A stretch of DNA of 64,000 nt from Bradyrhizobium yuanmingense (GCF_029167105.1 NZ_JARFML010000019.1:88582-152581), one strand, 5' to 3'; shown: positions 25,059 through 34,208, counted from the stretch's first letter. The notes: generated from the letters alone by a model not told the origin. Translations and numbers: made by a program.

Positions 25059-25664
25059 TTATGCGGCGCGATTGCCGTACATGCTGGAGATGAGCTTCCA
25101 GCATGTGCTGTTGAAGCTGAGAAGCGCGCGCCCGGCCGTGAACGGCGAGGCCGCGAGATCAGCAAGCTCGGCCTCGGGCGTCTTGGCGAGGTCGATCGTG
25201 CCGGTCGATTCACCGTGGCGGAAAGCCAGGTGGGCTCCGAACTTCCTGGCGAGCGCCCGCATCGCATGATTGTCCGCGCCTGTCGTGATGCGCAGCTGCT
25301 TGTAGCCCTTCCAGCGGGCCTCTGCGATCAGGCGGCGGAACAGCACGGTGCCGACGCCCTGGCGGCGTGCGGAGGCTTCCACGCTGAAGGCGACCTCCGG
25401 CAAGCAACCGCCCTCCGGCGGGTGCAGCTCGGCCGCGCCGCGCACCATGCCATCGACGATATAGGCAACGATCACGGTGCCGTCCTCGGCGCAGCGGGCG
25501 GCGTAACGCTCGATGAAGCTGTCGTCGAGAAAGCCGTTGAAACGGTCATGCCGGCTGCCGGCATCAAGCCTCAGCAGGTGATCGCGCAGGAGCGGCAGTT
25601 CCTCCTGCTGGATCAGGGTCCGCACATAGCCGGGAACGGTACGGACGGCGTCTTCAAGTACCAC
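25059..25664 (-). CDS. GNAT-family N-acetyltransferase
   Basis: 201 residues. The acetyl-CoA pyrophosphate loop is ASARRQGVGTVLFRRLIAEA (Q/RxxGxG/A form), followed by the helix and strand YKQLRITTGADNHAMRALARKFG of the GNAT core. Start is GTG 25664 with AGGAG seven bases upstream (the ATG at 25730 is also in frame). The C-terminal 40 residues are an Ala-rich extension. The acceptor is unknown. Confidence 0.85.
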   Translation of the reverse strand: MVLEDAVRTVPGYVRTLIQQEELPLLRDHLLRLDAGSRHDRFNGFLDDSFIERYAARCAEDGTVIVAYIVDGMVRGAAELHPPEGGCLPEVAFSVEASARRQGVGTVLFRRLIAEARWKGYKQLRITTGADNHAMRALARKFGAHLAFRHGESTGTIDLAKTPEAELADLAASPFTAGRALLSFNSTCWKLISSMYGNRAA

Positions 25665-25814
25665 GTCAGAACTCCTCTTGGTGTTCCCTCGAGGAGGCGT
25701 TCGAATCCCTAGGCCTCCTATATTGTGCATCGCACCATGATTTTCAAGACGGAGACCTGCCCAAGTTTCGGGCACCGAAGACCAATTCGTTAATAAAATC
25801 AAAGTCCCGTAGTT

Positions 25815-26213
25815 TCACAGGACCAGCTGGGTCTGGATCACCACCGCAACCAATTTGCCGTCCTCGGTTTCCAATCTTGTGGTCCAGACCTGGGTCCGCC
25901 GACCCCTGTGCACCGGGGTGGCGGTGGCGATGACCGTGGCCCCCTCCTTGGCCCCGCCGATGAAATTGGTCTTGCTCTCCAGCGTGGTCGTCCCCTTGGC
26001 GTCCTCGGGCAGATTGATCACGGTCGCCGCCGCGCCGACGGAATCGGCCAGCGCCATCACGGCCCCGCCGTGGATGGTGTGGTGAAGCGTGCAGAGTTCG
26101 GGCCGGACTGTCATCCGCGCCACCACGCGGTCCTTCTCCGCCTCGACAAACTCGACGCCCTTGAGCTCGGCGAACGGCATCTTCATCGCTTTAAGCTTCT
26201 CGAGCGGCGTCAT
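25815..26213 (-). CDS. PaaI-type hotdog thioesterase
   Basis: 132 residues of the 4HBT/PaaI hotdog fold. The catalytic region is LHHTIHGGAVMALADSVGAAA (HGGAxxAxxD), followed by TTLESKTNFIGGA and VHRGRRTQVWTT. It hydrolyses acyl-CoA thioesters, such as those from aromatic degradation. ATG 26213 has GGAGGAG eight bases upstream; MGGDP at 26228 is in frame. It lies just downstream of the kynurenine operon on the same strand (140 bp gap), consistent with a role in aromatic catabolism, but a shared transcript is not shown. Confidence 0.9.
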   Translation of the reverse strand: MTPLEKLKAMKMPFAELKGVEFVEAEKDRVVARMTVRPELCTLHHTIHGGAVMALADSVGAAATVINLPEDAKGTTTLESKTNFIGGAKEGATVIATATPVHRGRRTQVWTTRLETEDGKLVAVVIQTQLVL

Positions 26214-26352
26214 CGGATCTCCTCCCAACTTCTTGTTGGCTCAACGTGAATTGCTTCAAGCCACAAAGCAATGACGTCCGAGGTAATGGCGATGCTGACA
26301 TCGGCGGGCAGAACCGGGAGCGCTGGGCTGCGTCCGGGGCACGAGACCGCCC

Positions 26353-27555
26353 TCACGTCACTGCATGCACGACCTGATATTCCGGCCGTCGCCACACCTC
26401 CCCTGAAATCACCTCCTCGATGATCTCCGCGGCCCGCACGATCTCGCTCTCGCCGATGTACAGCGGCGTAATCCCGAACCTCATGATGTCGGGCGCGCGG
26501 AAATCACCGATGACGCCGCGCGCGATCAGGGCCTGCATCGCGGCGTAGCCGCCCTCGAATGCGAAGGAGACTTGCGAGCCGCGCCGCTCATGGTCGCGCG
26601 GGGTCACGAGCTTGAGTTGCGGACAACGGCGCTCGACTTCACCGATCAGGAGATCGCCCAGCGCCAGCGAACGCGCACGAACCTCTGCGATATCGACCGT
26701 GTCCCAGATATCGAGCGAGGCCTCCAACGCCGCCATGGCGAGCACCGGTGGGGTGCCGACGCGCATGCGCTCGACGCCGCCCGCGGACGCATAGGCAAGC
26801 TCGAACGCGAACGGTTTTGCGTGGCCCATCCACCCCGACAGCGCGGCGCGCGCGCCGTCGGAATGGCGCGGTGCGACATAGAGGAAGGCCGGCGCGCCGG
26901 GGCCGGCGTTGAGATATTTGTAGGTACATCCCGCCGCGAAATCGGCGCCGCTCCCGGCGAGATCGACCGGCAGCGCGCCGGCGGAATGGGCGAGATCCCA
27001 GACCGTGACGATACCGAGCGCATGCGCTTTCGCGGTCAACTTCGCCAGATCGTGGCGGCGGCCGGTGCGGTAGTCGACCTCGGTGATGTAGAGCACCGCA
27101 ACGTCCTCCGACAATGCGGCCTCGATCTTCTCCGGTGCCACCAGGCGCAATTGATGGCCGCGCCCGAGCGTTTCGATCAGGCCCTCGGCCATGTAGAGGT
27201 CAGTCGGGAAGTTACCGGTATCCGACAGGATCACCTTGCGCGAGACGTTCATGTCGAGCGCGGCAGCGAGCGCCTGATAGACCTTGAGCGACAGCGTGTC
27301 GCCGACCATCACGGAGCCTTCATCCGCGCCGATCAACCGCGCGATGCGGTCGCCGACATGGCGCGGCTGCACATACCAGCCTGCACTATTCCAGGCGCGG
27401 ATCAGCTCGTTGCCCCATTCCTCGGTGATCACGCGGTTGACACGCTCGGCAACGCCCAGCGGCAGCGCACCCAGCGAGTTGCCGTCGAGATAGATCACGC
27501 CGTCAGGCAAATGGAACAAGGCTCTGGTATCGTCGTAGACGCGAAGCCGGGTCAT
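26353..27555 (-). CDS. kynU: Kynureninase
   Basis: About 400 residues, standard for kynureninase, a PLP enzyme that cleaves kynurenine to anthranilate and alanine. Visible signatures: LDGNSLGALP near residue 25, the substrate/PLP region VWDLAHSAGALPVDL and the PLP lysine in CTYKYLNAGPGAPAF. ATG 27555 is chosen because GTAGGG then has proper spacing; ATG 27561 is adjacent to it and directly follows the kynA stop. It is the last gene of a kynB-kynA-kynU operon read right to left. Confidence 0.96.
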   Translation of the reverse strand: MTRLRVYDDTRALFHLPDGVIYLDGNSLGALPLGVAERVNRVITEEWGNELIRAWNSAGWYVQPRHVGDRIARLIGADEGSVMVGDTLSLKVYQALAAALDMNVSRKVILSDTGNFPTDLYMAEGLIETLGRGHQLRLVAPEKIEAALSEDVAVLYITEVDYRTGRRHDLAKLTAKAHALGIVTVWDLAHSAGALPVDLAGSGADFAAGCTYKYLNAGPGAPAFLYVAPRHSDGARAALSGWMGHAKPFAFELAYASAGGVERMRVGTPPVLAMAALEASLDIWDTVDIAEVRARSLALGDLLIGEVERRCPQLKLVTPRDHERRGSQVSFAFEGGYAAMQALIARGVIGDFRAPDIMRFGITPLYIGESEIVRAAEIIEEVISGEVWRRPEYQVVHAVT

Positions 27556-27563
27556 GGACATCC

Positions 27564-28403
27564 CTACAGAATCGTACGCACGCGCCAGAGTTCGGGAAAC
27601 AGTTCGACCTCGAGCATGCGCTTGAGATAACTGACGCCGCCAGTGCCGCCGGTACCACGCTTGAAGCCGATGACGCGCTCGACCGTGGTGACGTGGTTGA
27701 AGCGCCAGCGCCGGAAATAGTCCTCGAAATCGACCAGCTTCTCGGCCAGTTCGTAGAGCATCCAGTGGGTTTCCGGCGCCTCGTAGACGATACGCCAGGC
27801 CTGCAGCACGCCTTCGTTGAAGCTGTGGGTTTCGCGAACGTCGCGCGCCAGCACCGCAGCAGGCATCTTGAGCCCGTTGCGGTCGGCAAGCCGCAGCACC
27901 TCGTCATAGAGGCTGGGCGTTGCGAGCTCGGCTTCGAGCAGCTTGATCGTCTCCGCATCGTGCGCGTGCGGCTTCAGCATGGCGTGGTTGCGGTTGCCGA
28001 GCAGAAATTCGATCAGCCGGTATTGCCGCGACTGAAAGCCCGAGGATTGTCCGAGTTGCGAGCGGAAGCGGGTATACTCGCTGGGGGTCATCGTGCGCAG
28101 CACGTCCCAGGCGCCGTTGAGCTGCTCGAAGATACGCGACATCCGGGCCAGCATCTTCATCGCGGGTTGCACCTCATCCCGTGAGATCGCACGGCGCGCA
28201 GCGGCGAGCTCGTGGATGGCGAGCCGCATCCACAGTTCCGTGGTCTGATGCTGGATGATGAACAGCATCTCGTCATGCGCCTCCGACAGCGGATGCTGCG
28301 CGCCGAGGATCGCGTCCAGCGCGAGATAGTCACCGTAGGACATGCGCCGGGTGAAATCGGTCTCGGCGCCTTCGCTTGTGGGATCGTAATCGCTGGACGT
28401 CAT
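27564..28403 (-). CDS. kynA: Tryptophan 2,3-dioxygenase
   Basis: 279-residue heme dioxygenase that opens the indole ring of tryptophan to N-formylkynurenine. Signatures: HDEMLFIIQHQTTELWMRL, where the His of IQHQ contacts substrate; SGFQSRQYRLIEFLLGNRN; and FRRWRFNHVTTVERVIGFK with the heme-ligand His, followed by GTGGTGG. Complete tetramer-type enzyme with no signal. It directly precedes kynU with about zero gap and follows the formamidase gene after 31 bp. Confidence 0.97.
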   Translation of the reverse strand: MTSSDYDPTSEGAETDFTRRMSYGDYLALDAILGAQHPLSEAHDEMLFIIQHQTTELWMRLAIHELAAARRAISRDEVQPAMKMLARMSRIFEQLNGAWDVLRTMTPSEYTRFRSQLGQSSGFQSRQYRLIEFLLGNRNHAMLKPHAHDAETIKLLEAELATPSLYDEVLRLADRNGLKMPAAVLARDVRETHSFNEGVLQAWRIVYEAPETHWMLYELAEKLVDFEDYFRRWRFNHVTTVERVIGFKRGTGGTGGVSYLKRMLEVELFPELWRVRTIL

Positions 28404-28434
28404 GGCTGGCCCTCTCGATCGATCGTCCCTGGCC

Positions 28435-29247
28435 TCATCCGTCGAGGCCGATCAGGCGCGCGGTGATCTGTGACGACGGATCCTTGAGCCCGTCGATCAC
28501 CGTGAAATGGTTGAGGCCGGGCTCGACGACGAGGTGCGTCGGCACGTCGAAGCCGGTCCAGATATTGGCCATCAGATCGGACTGGCGGATGAATTCGGGC
28601 CGCTCGCTGCCGCCGACCCAGGCCGTTACGGGCGAATGCCCCCGCGGCAGATGCAGCGCCGCGCTTTCCAGCGTCGCCTCCTCCATCGTCATGCGCAGCG
28701 TCTCGTTCATCGCCGTCTTCAGGAGCGGACGCAAGTCGTGCAGGCCGCTGATCGAGAGCGTACCGGCGATGCGGTTGTAGACGGCGGACTCGAGCCGGCT
28801 GTCGCCGCACAGCATACGTGTGACGAGATGGCCGCCGGCGGAGTGGCCGGCGAGCCGGATCGGCCCCGAGACGAGCGATGCCGCTTTGGCGATCGCGGCG
28901 GTGATCTCCGCGGTGATATCGGAGATGCGGGCAGCCGGTGCCAGTGTGTAGCTCGGCAGCGCCACCGTCCAGCCATGGTGCCGCGCACCTTCGGCGAGAT
29001 CGGTCCAGGTCGATTTGTCGAAGCGCATCCAGTAGCCGCCATGGACGAAGACGACGAGACCCTTGCTGTCGCCGTCAGGCAGGATCAGATCGAGCTTCTG
29101 GCGCTCGCCGGCGCCGTAGGCGACGTCGGGGCGAAATTCCCTCAGCCCGACGCGGTAGGCCGCCGCCCGCTCCGCCCACAGCGCCGGCAGCTTGTCCGAG
29201 CCCGGGATGTGGGCCGAATTCGCGTAAGCGTCATCCCAATCGCGCAT
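28435..29247 (-). CDS. kynB: Arylformamidase-like alpha/beta hydrolase
   Basis: 270-residue alpha/beta hydrolase. The oxyanion HGGYW motif is in VVFVHGGYWMRFDKS, the nucleophile elbow is LAGHSAGGHLVTR, and a late Asp and the His in EPGLNHFTVIDGL complete the triad. By family and operon position it is the N-formylkynurenine formamidase that makes kynurenine, but it belongs to the alpha/beta fold and not to the metal-dependent KynB fold, so the symbol is by role. ATG 29247 is at the natural N-terminus MRDWDDAY. Confidence 0.85.
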   Translation of the reverse strand: MRDWDDAYANSAHIPGSDKLPALWAERAAAYRVGLREFRPDVAYGAGERQKLDLILPDGDSKGLVVFVHGGYWMRFDKSTWTDLAEGARHHGWTVALPSYTLAPAARISDITAEITAAIAKAASLVSGPIRLAGHSAGGHLVTRMLCGDSRLESAVYNRIAGTLSISGLHDLRPLLKTAMNETLRMTMEEATLESAALHLPRGHSPVTAWVGGSERPEFIRQSDLMANIWTGFDVPTHLVVEPGLNHFTVIDGLKDPSSQITARLIGLDG

Positions 29248-29380
29248 CGTTGCTCCCGAGGACTCGTCCGACGAACCGAACGTCAGTCTGCCACCGGTCA
29301 GGGCGGCATCCTAGTCTTTCTTTTAAGCTTAAAGGATTGAGGGAGCCGGTGGATTGGGCAGCGACCGCTGTGAGTTAAGT

Positions 29381-29557
29381 GTCGTAGGATGGGCAAAAGC
29401 GGGGCATGCCCACCAGTTCATTCGGGCGAGGAACAAGTGGGCGTCCCTGCCCATCTACAGGACTATCATCCGTCATTGCGAGCGCAGCGAAGCAATCCAG
29501 TCTGTCTTCGCGGCAACAGCCTGGATTTGCTTCGTCGCAAGGGCTCCTCGCAATGAC
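29381..29557. repeat. Palindromic intergenic repeats
   Basis: GTAGGATGGGCAAAAGCG..GCATGCCCACC with a mirrored GTGGGC..GCCCATCTAC lies at 29384-29448. Next to it, GTCATTGCGAGCGCAGCGAA (from 29472) is mirrored by TCCTCGCAATGAC ending 29557, with GCAATCCAG/CTGGATTTGC inside. The second family recurs at 46075 and 56041. The gap 29248-29568 has no gene. Confidence 0.6.
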
Positions 29558-29568
29558 GGCGGAGAGGC

Positions 29569-30846
29569 CTACGCCTCCTCCACCCCGCACCATTCCGCGA
29601 TGAACAGCGCCATCGCCTTTGTCGTCTTCTTCAATGACTCCAGATCGACGAACTCGTTGAAGCCGTGCATCTCGCCTCCGCTGGCACCAAAGCAGAGGCT
29701 CGGGATACCGTGGTTGAGGCCGTAGAAGCGCGTATCGGTCAGTGCCGTGAAGACGAGATCCTCCGGCGTGCCGCCATAGACTCTGTTGAAGGCCTTCCCG
29801 AACGCAGCCTCGGGCTCCGCGGCATTGGTCAGCTCATAGCCTTCCGACAGGAAGCCGGACCATTCGACCTCGGGCGGATTGTTGGCGAGGAAGCGGTGGT
29901 TGCGCGAAGCGGCGGCGACGCAAGCCATGATCTCCTTCTGGTGATCGGAGATCGACCAGCCCGGCAACACCGCAATCCGACAGTCGACATCGCACCAGGC
30001 CGGCACGCTCGAGGCCCAGTCACCGCCCTTGATGATGCCGGCGTTGAAGTTGACGGGATGGTCGAGCGTCTTGAAGTGACGGTCGGCCTTGGCCCGCTCG
30101 TTCCATTCGATCTCGAGCTTCTGCAGCGCCTGGATCAGATGATACGCCGCCATGATCGCGTTCGCGCCGGAGCCCGCGAAGGCAACGTGGGTCGGATACC
30201 CCTTCACGCGGAGGCGGAACCAGATCACGCCGACCTGGGAGCGGACCATCTTGCCGCCGGTCGGCTCCGGAATGAAGCAGGCGTCCGCGCGATAGCCGCG
30301 TTGCAGCGTCGAGAGTGCGCCGACACCGGTGCTCTCCTCCTCGATCACCGATTGGAAATGGATCCGCGCCGTCGGCCTGAAGCCCGCGGCCTTGATCGCG
30401 TCCAGCGCATAGAGCGCACCGATCGTCCCGGACTTCATGTCGCAGGCACCGCGGCCGAACATCTTGCCGTCCTTGATGACGGGCGCGAATGGCGGCGTTT
30501 CCCACAATTCCAGCGGACCGGCCGGCACCACATCGCAGTGCCCCTGCAGGATCAGCGACTTGCCGCCATTGGTTCGCGGACGATAAGTTCCCACCACGGA
30601 TCGCGCCTTCGAGAAGTCGTGCTCGATCGGACCGAAGCCGCGCAGATCCTTCAAATCCTCGACGTCGATATGCCAGTCGTCGACCTCGTAGCCGCGTTCG
30701 CGCAGGAGATCGCCGATCATGTCCTGGCATGGTCCCTCCGCCCCGCGGGTCGAAGGGATCGCGACGAAATCGCGGGTGGTTGCAAGCTGAGCCTCGAAGC
30801 CGCTGTCGACGGCGTCAAGAATCCTCTGCTGCGTTTCGGCATTCAT
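29569..30846 (-). CDS. M20-family deacylase (ArgE/DapE-like)
   Basis: 425 residues. Zn-peptidase motifs are readable: HCDVVPAG with the ligand Asp in GRGACDMKSG, the catalytic Glu-Glu-Glu in VIEEESTGVGAL, EPTGG, and the final ligand His in GGEMHGFNEFV. It hydrolyses an N-acyl amino acid or dipeptide. The closest named families are ArgE (acetylornithine) and DapE. ATG 30846 has GGAG nine bases upstream; ATG 30864 (MSGVAR) is in frame. No lysine or arginine biosynthesis gene is nearby, so the substrate is not assigned. Confidence 0.88.
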   Translation of the reverse strand: MNAETQQRILDAVDSGFEAQLATTRDFVAIPSTRGAEGPCQDMIGDLLRERGYEVDDWHIDVEDLKDLRGFGPIEHDFSKARSVVGTYRPRTNGGKSLILQGHCDVVPAGPLELWETPPFAPVIKDGKMFGRGACDMKSGTIGALYALDAIKAAGFRPTARIHFQSVIEEESTGVGALSTLQRGYRADACFIPEPTGGKMVRSQVGVIWFRLRVKGYPTHVAFAGSGANAIMAAYHLIQALQKLEIEWNERAKADRHFKTLDHPVNFNAGIIKGGDWASSVPAWCDVDCRIAVLPGWSISDHQKEIMACVAAASRNHRFLANNPPEVEWSGFLSEGYELTNAAEPEAAFGKAFNRVYGGTPEDLVFTALTDTRFYGLNHGIPSLCFGASGGEMHGFNEFVDLESLKKTTKAMALFIAEWCGVEEA

Positions 30847-30900
30847 TCGGGCGACTCCAGACATTCCAATGGTCCCAGGGAGCGCGCAAACTAGCCGATT

Positions 30901-31626
30901 TCAGCCGTTCGGGTACTCCAGAAAATATGCATCCCGCAATGCATCTTCGAGCAGCCGGCCTTCGGAATAGACGTTCAGAGTCGCAGGCCGACTCACACCA
31001 TCGAGCAGGCGCGGGCACGGTTCGGGGGCGCCGAGCACGGTGCGGACCGGAATGCGCTCCGCATAGATCGGCAGCGCATAGTCCTCGTCGTCGTCGGCGA
31101 CGCCCTTGGCGCGGATCTTGGCCGAGGCTTCCTCGATTTCCATTGCGATGAAGGACGTCGCCTTGATTTCCTGCGTGGTGCTCTGTCGCAGGCCGGCGGT
31201 GCGATCCGGGAAGAAGCGATCGACCATCGCGATCACCGCCCGCTCCTTCTCATCGGGATCGGTGACGAGATAGGCTGTGCCGAACGCCATCACGGCGCGG
31301 TAGTCGGCGGAATGGTTGAAGCCGCAGCGTGCCAGCACGAGGCTGTCGAGATGGGCGACCGTCAGGCAGACGCGCTCGCCCTTGCTCTGGTTGCGTAGCA
31401 TGCGGCTGGCGCTCGATCCGTGCCAGTACAGCCTGGTGCCCTCGCGCCAGAAGAAGGTCGGCGTGCAATAGGGCTGGCCGTCGATTGCGTAGGAGACGTG
31501 GCACAGCATCGAGGAATCCAAGATGCGATGAACCGTGTCGTGATCATAGAAGCCGCGGTCGTGCCGGCGCTTCACCTGGTTGCGTGCCGATGTCGGATAG
31601 GAATTCGAGGTCTCGGTCTGGCTCAC
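30901..31626 (-). CDS. PNPOx-like FMN-binding protein
   Basis: 241 residues of the pyridoxamine-5-phosphate-oxidase-like split barrel (PF12900 type). Hallmarks: RHDRGFYDHDTVHRILD, YAIDGQPYCTPTFFWREG and the FMN region LYWHGSSASRML. It is read away from the MocR-type regulator at 31701, whose PLP-binding domain makes a vitamin B6-linked regulon likely (inference). No membrane or signal segment. Confidence 0.85.
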   Translation of the reverse strand: MSQTETSNSYPTSARNQVKRRHDRGFYDHDTVHRILDSSMLCHVSYAIDGQPYCTPTFFWREGTRLYWHGSSASRMLRNQSKGERVCLTVAHLDSLVLARCGFNHSADYRAVMAFGTAYLVTDPDEKERAVIAMVDRFFPDRTAGLRQSTTQEIKATSFIAMEIEEASAKIRAKGVADDDEDYALPIYAERIPVRTVLGAPEPCPRLLDGVSRPATLNVYSEGRLLEDALRDAYFLEYPNG

Positions 31627-31700
31627 GGCCGCTCCTGTTCGGATGGAAGAAATTCGGAGCAGTTGTAGCGGCGCATTTGGTCTGCGATAGTTCCAATTCC

Positions 31701-33206
31701 ATGCAAAAAATTCCGACCAATTCGTCCTCCCGAACCAAGCCCGAGCTTCCGCTCGACCTCAGCGGCCCTCACGTCACGGCCGGCGCTTCCGCGGCGCACC
31801 GGCTCTATCAGGCGCTGTGCGAGATGATCGTCTCCGGCCTGGTCAGGCCGGGCGAGCCGCTGCCGCCATCGCGGACGCTGGCGAGGCAGACCGGCTTCCG
31901 CCGCAACGCCATCGTCACCGCCTATGAGCGCCTGATCGCCGACGGCTTTGCCGACGCAACGGTCGGCTCCGGAACGTTCGTCGCGGCGCGTATCCCCAAG
32001 CGCGCCGCCGAGCCGAATAAGCCGAAGGTCGTTCTCGAAGCTCCAAAGCAAGGCGCGTTTGCGCTTGGCTGCACCCATATCGACGAACGCGCCGTGCAGA
32101 GCTTTCGCGCTTTCGTGGGCCGCCGCATGCGCGCATTCGGGCCCGAGCACCTGCATTATGGCGACCCTCGCGGCAGCCGCGAGCTGCGCGTGGCGATCGC
32201 CGACCATCTGTTGTCGGCGCGGGGGCTGCGTTGCGATCCCGACCAGATCATGCTGACCTCGGGCACGCTGCACGCGCTGCGCATCGTGCTGAGCGCGATC
32301 CTGAAATCCAGCGACCAGGTCTGGTGCGAGGACCCGGGCTATCCCGCCGCGCGAAAAACCATTGCCCATTGCGGCTATCGCACCGTGCCTGTCGCGGTGG
32401 ACGAGCACGGGATGCGCGTCGCCAAAGGCCGCATCGCGGCGCCGTCCGCGCGCGCGGCCTACGTTACGCCGTCGCACCAGTTTCCGCTTGGCGTGCAGAT
32501 GTCGATGCCGCGACGGCTTGAGCTTCTGGACTGGGCCAAACAGGCCGGCGCATTCGTGCTCGAGGACGATTACGACAGCGAGTTCCGCTATGACGGCGCG
32601 CCGCTGATGTCACTCGCCGGCATCGATCGCCTCCAGCGCGTGATCTATCTCGGCACCTTTGCCAAGACGCTGTTTCCGGGCCTGCGCATCGGTTATTGCG
32701 CCCTGCCCGAACGTCTGATCGCGGACGTGACGGCAGCGCGCGCGGCGCTCGACCGCTTCCCCGGCACGCTGATGGAGGGCGCGGTGGCGGACATGCTCAA
32801 TTCGGGCGCCTTCGCCGCGAATCTGAAGCGCGTGCGGAAACTCTATCGCGAGGCGCGCGACGTGCTCGCCGAGAGGCTGGAAGTCGCATCCGGTGGCGCG
32901 CTTTCGGTGCCGGTGCCCTCACAAGGCCTGCATCTTGTCGCCCGGTTCGATCCTGCCGTCGATCCGGCGGTGGCGGCGCATGCCAAGCAAGCGGCCGGCG
33001 CCGAAGGCTGGCTATTGGCCGACACTTATTCGGGCGGGCGTCCCATGCCCGGCTTCGTGCTGGGATTTTCGGGGCATCCCGTGCCGCAGCTCGTGGCCTC
33101 TGCGGAACGTCTCGCGAGGGAATCGCGCGCAGCCTTGGCCGCAAAGGAAAACCGGCCCGCCGGGCCTGACGAAGCTTCACTATCAGAATCGCCCGCCGCT
33201 CCCTAG
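31701..33206 (+). CDS. MocR/PdxR-type regulator (GntR fused to aminotransferase)
   Basis: 501 residues. An N-terminal GntR winged helix (SRTLARQTGFRRNAIVTAYERL) is joined by a linker to a fold-type I aminotransferase domain: LHYGDPRGSRELRVAIADHL, YVTPSHQFPLGVQM, LEDDYDSEFRYDG and the PLP lysine in GTFAKTLFPGLRIGY. MocR regulators bind PLP or its adducts; PdxR members control vitamin B6 genes. It is divergent from the PNPOx-like gene with 74 bp between the starts, a standard autoregulatory layout. ATG 31701 is used; the upstream frame overlaps the neighbour. Confidence 0.92.
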   Translation: MQKIPTNSSSRTKPELPLDLSGPHVTAGASAAHRLYQALCEMIVSGLVRPGEPLPPSRTLARQTGFRRNAIVTAYERLIADGFADATVGSGTFVAARIPKRAAEPNKPKVVLEAPKQGAFALGCTHIDERAVQSFRAFVGRRMRAFGPEHLHYGDPRGSRELRVAIADHLLSARGLRCDPDQIMLTSGTLHALRIVLSAILKSSDQVWCEDPGYPAARKTIAHCGYRTVPVAVDEHGMRVAKGRIAAPSARAAYVTPSHQFPLGVQMSMPRRLELLDWAKQAGAFVLEDDYDSEFRYDGAPLMSLAGIDRLQRVIYLGTFAKTLFPGLRIGYCALPERLIADVTAARAALDRFPGTLMEGAVADMLNSGAFAANLKRVRKLYREARDVLAERLEVASGGALSVPVPSQGLHLVARFDPAVDPAVAAHAKQAAGAEGWLLADTYSGGRPMPGFVLGFSGHPVPQLVASAERLARESRAALAAKENRPAGPDEASLSESPAAP

Positions 33207-33236
33207 ATTGCGGCATCGATTCCGGGACCTCACATC

Positions 33237-33482
33237 ATGCTGCTGCGCCGTGCGACCTGCCTCTCGCTGCTGATCTCCATCGCGCTAGCCTCGTCGGCAC
33301 GCGCCGCCACCATCGGGCGCGAGCAGGACATCGGCGATCTGAAGCTCGGCCAGCGCGTGCTCGTGGATGACGGAACCTGCCCCGCCGGTCAGCTCAGGGA
33401 AGTGCGCGGCGCGAAGATGACCGACAAGGGAGTCTCGCGCACGAGCTCCTGCGTGCCGCGGCACGGACCGAAAACGAAGTAA
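33237..33482 (+). CDS. Small exported protein, possibly DUF6719
   Basis: 81 residues. Signal peptide LLRRATCLSLLISIALASSARA, then a compact domain with LGQRVLVDDGTCPAGQLREV, and a second Cys in SSCVPRHGP. The DGxCPAGQ..(V/C)P pattern resembles DUF6719 proteins of Bradyrhizobium as I recall them. Two cysteines could form a disulfide. Function unknown; periplasmic. Confidence 0.65.
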   Translation: MLLRRATCLSLLISIALASSARAATIGREQDIGDLKLGQRVLVDDGTCPAGQLREVRGAKMTDKGVSRTSSCVPRHGPKTK

Positions 33483-33494
33483 GGATCCGGGAAG

Positions 33495-33857
33495 CTATTT
33501 CGCCGGATCGAACATGCACTGTAAGGTCGGTTTGGCGATCTTGGTGAAGGTCGGGCCGATCTCGCTGTGCTTGGAGGCCGGTACCCAATCGGTCTCGATG
33601 GTGGGCACGCCGGTCTCGCTGATGCCGCGCAGCAGCGCTTCGCGCAGATCGCGATCCTCGACGGCCGCGGCGGCGTGATCGTGCAGGCAGCTGCAGACCG
33701 CTTCCGGATGCTCCCAGCGCCCGAGCATGCGCGGCGCACACTGGCGCACGAACTCGCCACGCGGATCGGGTAGCCTGGAAGGTGAGCGGACCTGCGCCTG
33801 AACGGAGCTGATCGTCAGAAGGGACACGAACGCTGCGGCGCAGAGACGAAGCAACAT
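33495..33857 (-). CDS. Small exported cysteine-containing protein
   Basis: 120 residues, signal peptide MLLRLCAAAFVSLLTISSVQA, then RGEFVRQCAPRMLGRWEHPEA, CSCLHDHAAAAVEDRD and a tail with LQCMFDPAK. Four cysteines and several His suggest metal binding or disulfides in the periplasm. No family recognised. It ends 12 bp after the convergent gene at 33482. Confidence 0.65.
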   Translation of the reverse strand: MLLRLCAAAFVSLLTISSVQAQVRSPSRLPDPRGEFVRQCAPRMLGRWEHPEAVCSCLHDHAAAAVEDRDLREALLRGISETGVPTIETDWVPASKHSEIGPTFTKIAKPTLQCMFDPAK

Positions 33858-33890
33858 GATGGGCTTTGCCGGCTGTTTTGTTGTGTGCGG

Positions 33891-34055
33891 TCAGAAGCGC
33901 GCGGCGACCATGATCGGCTGAGCGGCCGGAACCGCAACGGGCGAGCCGCTGTACTGGAAAGTTCCGACTCCAGGGAGATTGCCGTCGGGCACACCCGCCA
34001 ACGAGGAGCCGGCGAGCACGAAACCGAAAACAAGGATGAAGCTGAGCGCGCGCAT
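33891..34055 (-). CDS. Very small exported protein, 54 residues
   Basis: Found by reading the gap: ATG 34055, stop 33891. The product begins MRALSFILVFGFVLAGSSLA, a good signal peptide, and the mature part of about 34 residues is Gly/Pro/Val-rich (GVPDGNLPGVGTFQYSG). GGGA lies ten bases upstream. It precedes the 33857 gene on the same strand by 33 bp, so the two may be co-transcribed. Unknown function. Confidence 0.55.
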   Translation of the reverse strand: MRALSFILVFGFVLAGSSLAGVPDGNLPGVGTFQYSGSPVAVPAAQPIMVAARF

Positions 34056-34167
34056 GATCTGTGTCCCAATTCGGTGGCCGGCGGTGCGCCGTCGTCGTTA
34101 TGAGCCTGATAACCATGGGCGGTTTCGCGCGTGATGCGCGAAAAGCTGAAAATGGTTTCGTCTTCGT

Positions 34168-34208
34168 GAGAATTGTTTCGTCCCGGCCGCGGCGACGAAA
34201 CAATTCTC
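34168..34208. repeat. Perfect 15-bp inverted repeat in a large intergenic gap
   Basis: GAGAATTGTTTCGTC (34168-34182) and GACGAAACAATTCTC (34194-34208) are a perfect inverted repeat with an 11-base GC-rich loop. A second perfect stem GGCAGGC/GCCTGCC lies at 34241-34261. They are the only clear structure in 34056-34691, a 636-bp gap with no convincing gene. Neither stem has a T-run. An operator, a structured RNA or a mobile-element relic are possible. Confidence 0.55.
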
